A stretch of 64,000 bases of DNA from Antedon mediterranea (taxonomy: Eukaryota; Echinodermata; Crinoidea; Comatulida; Antedonidae): contig NC_092671.1 in the NCBI RefSeq assembly GCF_964355755.1, positions 3,421,001 to 3,485,000 of the forward strand, given 5' to 3'. The notes beneath the pieces are model-generated. The model made no database searches. It saw only the letters and a program-made list of their open reading frames with translations, and was not told the origin of the DNA. This document shows, piece after piece, positions 1-10,300 of this stretch. Made by a program: the position numbers and the translations under genes. Numbering within the stretch: the stretch's first letter is position 1; each line of letters starts with the position of its first letter.

Positions 1-134
1 AAATAATAAATTCTCTATAACTTTTTGGTTTTGTTATTTTGATTTTTATGTTTATATACAATGGTTATCAAATTATTTTCCCCGTCGTTTCTCTATTTAT
101 GTCGTCATTGTACACAGTACAACGATGTTTTTTT

Positions 135-140
135 TTTATT
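135..140 (-). terminator. Candidate poly(A) signal of the EF-hand gene
   Basis: TTTATT on the plus strand reads AATAAA on the minus strand, about 147 bases past the TAG stop of the EF-hand gene. It is a single hexamer in T-rich DNA, so it is only a candidate cleavage signal. Confidence 0.35.
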
Positions 141-182
141 CCATGCCACACATATCTAATACGATAGGTTGTGTCAACTGTA

Positions 183-256
183 GTCCTGTTGCTCAATGGT
201 ATAGGCCTAGACTTCAGGTTGCGGAGCTGAAGCCCTCTGGGATCGAACCCAGGCCT
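183..256 (+). repeat. tRNA-like SINE head or tRNA relic
   Basis: An A-box-like segment (TGTTGCTCAATGGTATAG) is followed by a stem CTTCAG/CTGAAG and a T-arm-like CTGGG-ATCGAA-CCCAG. The anticodon loop would have nine bases and the T loop six, and I see no matching acceptor stem, so this is not a working tRNA gene. It lies just past the stop of the EF-hand gene, possibly inside its 3'UTR. Confidence 0.4.
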
Positions 257-286
257 TCGCGGATGTAGGAGCTTGATGTTGCTATT

Positions 287-1878
287 CTATATTAAACTTT
301 GGAAAGACTGTGTTTGCACCATTATGTCCATAAATTCCTGAGCTGTGACCGTTGAACTTCCCGTCTGGTCTGCTTCTTGTAACATCTCCTTAATGGCCTT
401 GTCGTTTAACTTAAGTCCGCAGTCATCACAGGCTCTTTTAATGTCGTCGTGTGTAAGAAATCCACGTTTTTCTGAAGAAAAATAATTAATCATTACGATT
501 CTAATAGTATGAAATTGAAATTTTGTTTCATTTATAAAGAAACGCTGTAATAGTACAATGCTTACATAAATGACGATTTACCTTAGAAAATAAAAGCAAA
601 AAATGTATTGTGCCATTCTTTTGAAATGCGGCAATGAAATAATATAACACAACAATTGGATATCGGTAAAGTATAATGTACAGTACTTACCAGTGTCCAT
701 TAACTTAAAACCCTGAAAACAAAAGTAAAATATTTCGTTATTGTATTTATTAATTGTATTTATGTTATGTATGCATTGTTATAGATTTTTTGTTGTGCTT
801 AACTTCTCGTGATCATTTAGTTCGTCTGCAGGTATTATACGTATACTATGTGTAATTGACTGCTTATATCTATACTTGTTATATTACTAAACATAGATAT
901 TAGCACGAAATAGTTATCTGTAAATACAAGGATAAACGAGAGAGAAAGATTTGTATGAATCGGAGATGAAACTATTGTTACCTGCATTATCTCATCGTAT
1001 ATATCTCTGCTTTCACCTTGGTAATGTACAACTAGCTCCAAAAACTGTTCAAATCCTATACATCTACAATTGTAAAAGAAGGTAGAATGTATAATGAGAA
1101 CGTTTTATATAAAGATGGTGTACGTTTTCCTCAGACGAAAGTATGCAAATAGGCAGATGTAGGTATTTTACACAATCAATTGTTCTGTATAGATATTTTT
1201 TCCTCGTGCATGCAATTTGCAATTTTATGCATGTTGGTCTATTAGATATTGATTATTCGTAGAACCTCTATTAAGAGGATACCCTTACTAGAGGTTGGCT
1301 GTTATAGTGTTAGTTCGAGTCACAAGGGGTGTCCGCATAATAAAGGGTTAAACTGCATTAGGGTGATGATTTAAATCGGTACGGTATTATATTACCTCGT
1401 TTCTTGAGCTCCCATATCGATCAATGCGTTCTCGATTGTCCTCTTTTTGATTTTGAAACCTAGTACACGCATAGCTCGGTACAGATCGTTTGCTTCGATG
1501 AGCCTGAATAGCAAAATAAAATCGTAAATTAAATTTAATATCGTAAGTTTTTTCATCATGTCGTCATCATGTCATCATCATGTCATCATCATGTCATCTT
1601 ATCATTATTATCATCATCACCCTGGCCTACATAATAATGTCTGTATATTACCTTCGCTCTTTAGTTGTGAATGTGTTAAATACAAATCGTAGATCTCGTA
1701 TCTCCTGTTCTGTGAGCTGTTCTCGTATCGATTCGGTTATACTGTTCGTTTTTGGTTCCTTTTCCAAGTCCAGAAAAATCTGAGTCGCGTGACGTTTTTC
1801 ATCAGTCGATGACGTAGAACTTGTTGAGCCAATCTGGGTACTTTGAGGAGAAATGCTGAATGATTTGTCTTCTTCCAT
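287..1878 (-). CDS. Centrin-like EF-hand protein (5 exons, 207 aa)
   Basis: Exons on the minus strand: 1878-1652, 1503-1396, 1063-982, 712-691 (only 22 nt) and 471-287, stop TAG. All introns are GT/AG and the phases join without a break. The product has a Ser/Thr-rich acidic leader (residues 1-50) followed by four EF-hand-like units in centrin order (LTEQEIRDLR, then GFEQFLELV, then LTHDDIKRA, then AQEFMDIM). Loops 1 and 2 have lost most calcium-ligand positions. Loop 3 (Asp145, Glu147, Asp156) and loop 4 (Asp181, Thr183, Glu192) keep the first and last ligands. Centrins act at centrioles and basal bodies. That role is inferred from the family and may not hold for a copy with degenerate loops. 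DRC8/EFCAB2-type proteins are an alternative. ATG 1878 is the first Met of its exon, but an acceptor-like CAG two bases upstream leaves room for an untranslated 5' exon. Confidence 0.8.
1555..1620. repeat. TCATCATG microsatellite
   Basis: Imperfect tandem TCATCATG units run into TCATCA and TTATTA. This lies in intron 1 of the centrin-like gene. Confidence 0.8.
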
Positions 1879-2002
1879 CCTGACGAATAAAGAGAATGAT
1901 AATTGAATTGTGATGATAGATGATAATAGATGACAACAATGATGATATAACGACCGTTGTAGTTCTAATTGACTGGATACAAAAAAATGTTCTTGTTAAA
2001 TT

Positions 2003-2117
2003 CCAACTCAGACAGCGTCGTACGACGAGTTGAATCACGACGAGACGAGTCGTCTTGAGATAGCGTCGGTCGTAGTTTTTACGTCGTCGTACGACGCTGT
2101 CTGCCAATCTGAGTTGG
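2003..2117. repeat. Foldback element upstream of the EF-hand gene
   Basis: The left arm starts CCAACTCAGACAGCGTCG and the right arm is its reverse complement with a 6-base insertion. Both inner arms contain CGTCGTACGACG. The element is about 115 bp and sits about 125 bp upstream of the ATG of the centrin-like gene, so it may lie in its promoter. A reading frame across it (2134-1802) is produced by the palindrome and is not a gene. Confidence 0.65.
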
Positions 2118-3345
2118 CCTTTACTCCACACCAACTTTAATTGAATCTAAGAAGATTTCAATGTAATTGACTATCCGGAGAAGTATATGCCGCCAATCAC
2201 ATCGTCGTTGCATTTGCGCTACGATACGTCTGCCTTGTTTGCGTTCTATAATGGAAATTAAGTTTCAGGGTGGGTTAATGGCACCAATGCTGTTAAGATT
2301 AAAGGTAGACCTTACAAACGTAAAATAACTTACGTTAAACTTTCTGAAAGCTCTTCAAAGTGAGAATTCTTACCGGAGACTTAATAGGTACTGCTGAATT
2401 TCTTGAAAACTCTCCGTAAACGTTCACAAAATGCTAATGCATTAACGACCACTTTTAAAATGTTATTTATATCTTATTCTAGTTGGGTTGCCAAGACTCT
2501 GTAACCCAGTAAGGCATGTCTGTGTTTGAATAAACTCCTATGCAAATATCGACTATATGGTGTTGAGAATAACTGTACATTTATTTAGGCCTATACGATG
2601 TTTACTTAGTAACAACAGCTAGCTACTTGAGGTGTGAATGAGATGACCCTCTAACACTGTCGATGATAGCTCATCTTCTTTGTCAATGTTAGTTTAAATT
2701 TAGATTCTCTGAATTGAAAAAGACTAAAATGAAATCAAGTTAGTATTAGGTATTATTAACATTATACGATCTATAGAGTTTATTCCTGTAATTTAATATT
2801 ATTTTACAGATTTACAGGCTCTGTAATTAATTGGTCGCACATAACCGATAGAGCATCGAATAACAATTATAGATACCAAATCTGCCGTTACCATAACAAC
2901 ACTAAACACACCAAATGAATTCCTAAACAACAACAAGTAATTTGGATGATATTGCAAATTAATCCGATATACATCGGTATCCAATTTAGTATACAGAAAT
3001 GATTTGGAATTGTTTTTTGTTTTGCTTTGTTTTTTTTTCTTATATTATTCATCATTTATTTAAAGAGATCTCCAGAGAAAAGAAAACATTACAATACAAG
3101 ATCAATACAACTCAAGATGCTCCCGGAGGCGATACGTGAAATTATTAAGTTACAAGCTCTGCAATTATTACACATGCGCATATCTAACTAAAAATCATCT
3201 TTTACATCGAGCACGTATCGTTAACTTTAACGCTATTTCTCAACATGCAACGCGCAAGCTCCACCAACTTTGTAAACAAATTGATCTGCGAACATATTTC
3301 CTACGTTTCCAACGTAGAAGTGTCATCAAATAGAAATTATTGCGT

Positions 3346-3600
3346 CTGATGGAGATGACATAATACACCACAAAAGGGAAATTCCCTTTCACAACATCAC
3401 TGTTGAGAGGTTTCCCACTGGCTTTAGAATTTGCATTTCCGTGTTTGTGATTGGACAGTTGTAAGAATGTTATTTATTAAAAGCAGTGAAGCATAACATT
3501 TGCTTCATTTATATTAAATGACTAATCAAAAGACAAATAAACAGTGTGTTTTGGTCAGTCCATTCAAAATATAGTTTCATAAATAATATTATTTAGTGTT
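3346..3600. repeat. Dispersed repeat B, copy 1
   Basis: This aligns over about 220 bp with 11253-11500. Shared blocks include AAAAGGGAAATTCCCTTT, TTTGTGATTGGACAGTTGT and ATGACTAATCAAAAGAC. The two copies differ by scattered changes and a roughly 20-base indel. No terminal repeats or tRNA boxes were seen, so the class is unknown. Confidence 0.7.
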
Positions 3601-3684
3601 AAACTGTAGTCTAATCATGTTGCTATTCCATCAGTAGGATTCAATATTTCTATGTTTTATTTCATACGCATCCAACACTGAGTA

Positions 3685-3818
3685 AAGCTCTGTCTACACT
3701 ATTTGACAAAAAAAGTGTGATATGCCCAAATATGGTAGTGATATACCAAAATATGGTAGTGATATGACATCATCATTTCTATATATGGGCACACTTTTTT
3801 TTTTCCACTAGTTTGATA
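3685..3818. mobile_element. MITE family A copy (AAGCTCTGTCTACACTAT ends)
   Basis: The left end reads AAGCTCTGTCTACACTAT and the body contains GTGTGATATGCCCAAATATG plus two copies of an ATGGTAGTGATAT unit. Other copies are at 10570-10827, 19742-19840, 34776-34880 and 34881-35053. The right end here is degraded near a (TA)n run. Confidence 0.65.
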
Positions 3819-3819
3819 T

Positions 3820-3838
3820 ATATATATATATATATATA
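3820..3838. repeat. (TA)n microsatellite
   Basis: Uninterrupted TA dinucleotides between a MITE and a SINE. Confidence 0.85.
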
Positions 3839-3839
3839 A

Positions 3840-3975
3840 ACTAAGTCTCATTTGAGGCTTAGGGAGTGGAGTTGAGTCATGAGTTACAACCCTGGCACTA
3901 GGTTAGGATTGAACCTGGGACCTTGGGATTGGAAGGAATGTATGTTAATCACCAAGCTACAGCTCCACTCACTCA
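3840..3975 (-). mobile_element. tRNA-derived SINE, minus strand
   Basis: On the minus strand an A box (TGTAGCTTGGTGATTA, 3962-3946) is followed by a B box (GGTTCAATCC, 3915-3906). The distal part (CTAAGTCTCATTTGAGGCTT on plus) matches a second copy at 43531-43705. A-box to B-box spacing is typical of a tRNA-derived polymerase III promoter. Confidence 0.7.
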
Positions 3976-4778
3976 AACAAAATGATATATGGGTATTATC
4001 TACCCACTAACTTGGCTTCATGAACCAGTTATCGCTACCTTTTGTGGGAGATAACCAACTTAAGCTGCATTCACACTTGTTCTGTTTCACAGAAGGGAAG
4101 ATTGCACTATTCAATTCTTGGCAATTTTTTAATACAATCAAAAATATTAATAACAATATGCAAAGACAAAATTTTGATTATACAGCATTTTGTTTAATAT
4201 TATTCACACGCACTAAAATCCCTATAATATGCATAGTACATGTTCATTATAATGCATTTAGCACAAATATCACACTAATCTTAATTTATTGCCAAATGCT
4301 ATCAACTTTACTATCAAAATGAAAGACCAGAAGAGAAAGCCCAACATACAAGCAAAGTTGTTTCATAAACAGAATGCTGTTATAATATATACTGGTCTAT
4401 ACTATGGGCACGATATTACTATATATGGTAATGATTTGACCAAATATGGTCATATTTCAACTGTAGAATATATCATACAGATCCATATATGGCTATGACT
4501 ATACCATATAAGATATATATACCAACATTATATAATTATACATTTGGTTTAGAATTACCATATATGGTCATACTTTCATTCTATATTTGGTGTAGTAATG
4601 CCTTTAATGGACATTTTTCACATAAAGTCATAATTTCAATATAAAAGACCATTCATCATAGATGACACATTATATATAATAATCATTTATTAAGAATTAT
4701 TTTAAAGAGTAAAATGAAAAGGTGAATACTGCTAGTAGGTACTAGGACCCCACACTACTGTACTATTAAAATCTTGTA

Positions 4779-5232
4779 GGGTGTCTAGAAAACTGGGTAT
4801 GAGATATATCTGAATTTAGAAATTTCTGATTTCTGATAAACTCTGTTATCAGATATTCATCAGTTTTTAAAATTTGAATCTCAGAAACAGTATATCTTTT
4901 CTAGATCTAAAAATTTGGATCCCAGATATATCCGAGTCTTCCAAACTCAGATCTCAATTATAAAATATCCAAGTTTTATCTATCTAGAAACTTGTATATG
5001 TATTTTTTAGATCTAAAAACTTGAATCGTCGATATAGTTTTATCTAGAAACTTGTATCTCGCATTATATCCAAGCGCTTTAGATCAAAAAATTCAAATTT
5101 CAGATATATCTGAGTTTTCTAGAACTTGTATCTCAGATATCTAAGTATTCTAAATCTAGAAACTTTGGATCTCAATTGTAGGTTTATAAATCTACTGCTC
5201 GAACTTGGACCTGAGTTTTCTAGACACCCTCC
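4779..5232. mobile_element. hAT-like non-autonomous transposon
   Basis: The left end is GGGTGTCTAGAAAACT and the right end AGTTTTCTAGACACCC followed by TCC. The 8-base ATCTTGTA occurs immediately outside both ends (4771-4778 and 5233-5240). Such 8-base target duplications and GGGTGTC-type termini fit the hAT superfamily. The interior is a degenerate array of TCTAGAAACTTG/ATCTCAGATATATC units with no coding potential. Confidence 0.65.
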
Positions 5233-7340
5233 ATCTTGTAGCATAATTACTACAAAGATTAAGAAAAGTCAAGCTGCTTAAGAAATAATACTGAACAATG
5301 GTGTTAAGCACCATTACGCCTATACAATAATTAAAGCAATAAACGCAACAAGTATATTCAACTATTACAATATTATATTGCCCTGCTGTAATAGTATTTA
5401 ACATAATTATATTGCGAAGAATTAAGCTGCGATAGAATTAGACAAAGAGAAGGTAATGAACAATATAAAAATAAATAAATAAAATAATTTCAAAAATAAT
5501 TTGTTAAACTATTTATATGAAATTATATAATATACTATCATAACAGTATGATAATTTGATATTTCAGTTGTATTTATAACAAAAAGAAAATATAAACTGT
5601 TTTTGTTTACAAGTAATCCCTAAATGTACAATACCCTATTGTAGTTACTGTAATAATAATTATATAGTAGACCCCTCGTTTGGGACATCACTGTATGCTG
5701 TACACTTTCCCATGAAATGGTCAAGTGGCAATATATTATCTTACACACTATTTAGTAGCCAACCCCTAATCTAGACTGTTTTCAGTATAGCACATACTAA
5801 TAAAAAAGCTGTTAAAATACCCGTTATTTAGTCATAAACAAACAATAATATTACCATTATAAAACCTGCTTTCTCTTTACAACATAGCATTGATGGTGAT
5901 CATACCTTTACAAAGGTAATAACAATTCACTTCAAAAAACTATTTACATTTATTTAAAACAAATTGTTAAAAAATGTTTATTTACAATTTGTTTTTATTG
6001 TAAAATTTACTCAATTGGAACACAACAAGAGGAATAAATCTCAAATTTACTTCAAAACTGCAAACTCCGAAAAACAATTTTTAAAGGTGCCTGTGATAAA
6101 ATTGAAACAGCCACAATCAATGAAATCAAATATCTGATATTTTTAAATTGTATCTAATTTTGGTCACCATCAAAATAAAGAAAAGAAAAAAAATTAAACC
6201 AAAATTAAACATAAATGCATATGATTTTATCAGCATTCAGAACATCAAATGACGAATGAATAAAAACGTAATTCATAATTGAAAACAATAATTTTACAAT
6301 ACATTACGATACAAAATAACATTATGGAACATATTACTTCAACAAATACATTTAACAAATAAATAAAAATAAAGTGTTTTGACAAAAGTAAAATTGCAAA
6401 TATTTTAACAATTTTATCTTAGCACAAAATAGAAAAAATATCCAAATTTTCATATTATATTACCTGAATTAAAAAAAATAATACAAATATCAACAATTAG
6501 ATTTGGCAAAATTAGAAAAATAAGCTGTTTTTTTTTGTATAATTGCATTGAAATCACATTTTTTTGATACATAACTTTATATTTGAGTTGTTTTGATTAG
6601 TTAAAAATGTTTTTGAGAAAAAATAAAATGAAAAATAATATTCTGTGTAATGAACATGGTTTAAAGTTACTGCTTCACTTTACAGTGCGTCCGCACATGC
6701 TTCAATTTACTGTTTGGATCACCTCCACTTTATAGTCTGTTCACATATAACACCCTAGTGTGAAATTAATCAAAATGTACAACAAATGTACATATAATTG
6801 CAGTTATGAGAGATTCATAAAAGTATATTATTTTTTTCAAAATCTTGTTTCAAAGTTTGTATACGTTTATCAAATTTTTCAGTTTTCAGTGCAAACTATC
6901 TTCAGATCCAAATACAGAGTAAAGCTTAGTAGAAAAAGAACTGCATGCTCCATAATTATGTATGGTTTACTCATTAAGTTTGGTTCACTTACACGGTATG
7001 GAAGAACTACATTAATTATACTAAAGTAGAGATAATTCTAATGCATAGTATTACAGTATGGTAACTATGCATCAGAATGTCTATGAATATTCATAAGGTA
7101 CTACATCAGTACCAACACAAATACAAGAAACAGAAACAAGATTTATATCTACAAAGATAAGGATAACATTTAAATTTTTCTTTAACTATAGTTTTCATAA
7201 AATTTCTAATGATTCTAAAACAAAGAAGATTTGGCACATATAGAATGTTTATACACAATAATAAAATAAAATGAATTTCAGTTAGATACCATTTACACGG
7301 TAAAAACACTTGTCTATTCTAAGACAAACCATTTTTGTTT

Positions 7341-10300
7341 TTATATAAATTTCTTGAGAGTTTTGATAACATCAGGGTAGACTCGGTTTGCCGCGTCCAG
7401 GCCCCATATGAAGTCCATATGATCATAGTCTGGCAGATTGAGATGTTGCACGATGTTTTGTAGCTTTGGGATGAGATCGGCAACATCTACTGGGTCTGCA
7501 AGCCAATCTTGACCACCGGTGTAAAGGGCTATCGGAACATTCATGTTACGCACAGAGTATGAAGGTGGTTTAGGCTACAAAAGACAACGTAAGCAATAAA
7601 CATCCATGTTATGAAATTGGTCAAGGCAAAAAAAATAATTAATAAAATAATTAATAATATATATTTTTACACTCATCCATGGGACACTCCTATTGAGGGA
7701 GCACTTGCTTGTGAAACGAATTCTCGCTCTCTTCCTTCTCAAAAAAACTTTTCACCATATATCTTTATAAATAACACTGTAATGTAGTATCATTTTTTCA
7801 TTGATGTGATTTTGTGATGTTTTGGGGTTGAGTCAACCATTTTGCACACTGAGTAGGGGTTAGCAGTAGTGTTAAAACATAACTGTGTCTCCCCTTAATA
7901 GGGATGCTCCCTATTAAGGGAAGTACTGCACTATGTATTTCAAAATACCTGTTTATATTTCTTAAGATTTTCATCTTTTCCATAATCATACTTCTGGAAG
8001 TTTCCATCATGGACCATCTAAAAAAAAATCAGAAATATTTATTCAGCGAGAAAGAAAGGATAACATTTTAGGGTATATCTTATGCCTTCTTGTCAAACTG
8101 GATTTACATTTTTATTTATTAAGCTACCTTGAAACATTAAACAAGTCTTCTGCTTGGATTTTATATTTTTATTATTGTACAGTAAATTACTTTTTAAAGT
8201 TGTTATATGTACATCATAATAAATAGTGGATATGTAGCTTGGTGGTTATTGTATCATATATTCTTTCTAATCCCAAGGTTCAATTCAAGACCAATATATT
8301 TGAATAAATTGTTAATCATACATTGTAGTCAATGCATCCATATATAGGGATATATAGGGATTGTTGCATGGACACTCATAAACACAATACTTAGAATTAA
8401 TTGTTATTTAAATAATATTAATAACAATGTCAGGAGTAATACTAGTTAGATAAAAATTAATTAATTCAATACCAACCATTATATGATTCTATTAAGACTA
8501 CCACCAGTCAAATTATAATTACATCATTAATAATCAAAACAAAATTAGCTAAAGTTCGAATGATTTTGATTTCTTACTTTGCTGCACAGAAAAAAATATA
8601 TATACCTGAGCCCAATGGACTACATCCTGGACACTGGTACCAGCGGGACAATGTGTAAAATATACAGGAAGACGAGACTATAAAAAGAATTATTAAAAAA
8701 AATAACAAAATAAGTTTAAAATATCACGTATTTCACATAATTAGGAATAATTCATAGCTCAGGCCTAGGGTGCAGTTCTAGGTGGTATGTCTCTATCTAA
8801 TACCATTTTTTTCACATCTGCAATATGTAACAACTTGTAACAAGTTGTAACCAGGTTTTTCATAGTGTGAATACAACTTTGCTGAAAATCTCTTGAGATT
8901 TCACAGAGGACAAGTTGTTACAGAGTGAGCATGTATTGCCTCAAGTGGTATTAACCAATCATATTAATCAAATAGTGTGCAACTATGCTTTCACCGGAGA
9001 TTTCACAATGGTTTTGTGTGTGAAAAAGTGTAATAAGTTGGGAGATCAAACCTGGTTACAAGTTGTAACAATTTATGCAGATTTGAAAAGGGTATGTGTG
9101 TGTAGAAGATTACCAAATTTAAATGGGCTGTAAATTGCACACATTGGAGGCCTTTTAAACTCGATATAATTTATAAACAACTAGAGGGTACTCCGAGAGT
9201 ACAAACCTCCGCCTACTGTAAAATTCCCCTACATCAAATGCCCCCTGAATATTTTTTTTTTACATTTTTTTTTATTAGTTCTAAGTGTAAATATGTTAAC
9301 TGCACACTACAAAGTTGTGGATGACAGTGTGGTGTAATGGTTATGTATCCAGCCTCTCACAGTTGAGATCGCTGGTTTAAGTCCCACTGAGGGCTTTTTT
9401 TTTAAATTATTTTTTTATTTCTCTTTTTTTTTTGTGGACCTTGATCTTTGACCCTGACCCTTCAAAATTTAATCACAATTATATGATGTGTCATTGATCA
9501 TTGTGGCTAAGTTTGGTGAGAATCTGATCAAAACTGTGGTCTCTAGGCAGTAAAATAGTTTTTTGTTAGTTGTGACCTTGACCTATGACCTTTCCCCTCA
9601 AATTCGAACTCGTCCGGGCTTTTTGGGCATAGATCATTGTGTCCAAATTTGGTTAGAATCGGATAAAAACTGTGGCCTCCAGGCTGTTCACAGACACACA
9701 CACAAACATACAGGGGTGAAAACATAACCTCCTTGGCGGAGGTAATAAAAGCACAGGGAGCAAGATAAACAGCAACCAGGGATAAAAGACAACAACAGAT
9801 CCATATTGTACAGTATACAGTAATTATAAAACCATTAAAAAAAAAAAGATTAAAAAACTAAACGTTCCAAGAGTACGGCAATTAAAAAATCCTGCTTACC
9901 TTGTTTAAGTTTTTATCATCATAGCCGCATAAGATAAAAATTATATTTTTACAAAATAAGAACGTATCAGGTTGATTACAAAGATCTTCGGCAAGCATGT
10001 CTATGAACTCTGTGTTTGGTAGAAATTCTTTGACTCCAAGTATGTCGAAAAGAAACTGAAAGAAAGAAGAATTAATTAAAGCTTCTGATGCCAATTATTG
10101 GAGTATCTTAGCCAATGATTTTTCTTATCATTTTAAATTTTTAAGTGAAATTTTGATTTTGGATCTGATGTTCTTTCGACTTGTGAAAATGTTTTATTGT
10201 TTTATTATGTACAACGATTTCTTGTTAATTCTGGAAGATTTGATTGATTTTTTTGTTTCTTGAAGAATATTTGTATTTGTTATCTGAGGCGCCTTGAAGC

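Larger units (their letters stand above)
2122..7340. other. Intergenic DNA between EF-hand and lipase genes
   Basis: No coding exon is supported here. The span holds the repeats listed separately (3346-3600, 3685-3840, 3840-3975, 4779-5232). The rest, notably 5240-7340, is AT-rich sequence with A/T homopolymers and no recognisable motif. Both flanking genes are on the minus strand, so this is the 5' flank of the EF-hand gene and the 3' flank of the lipase gene. Confidence 0.6.

Noticed and set aside
183-256. Functional tRNA gene
   Set aside because: Loop sizes are wrong and no acceptor stem pairs, so it was kept only as a tRNA-like relic.
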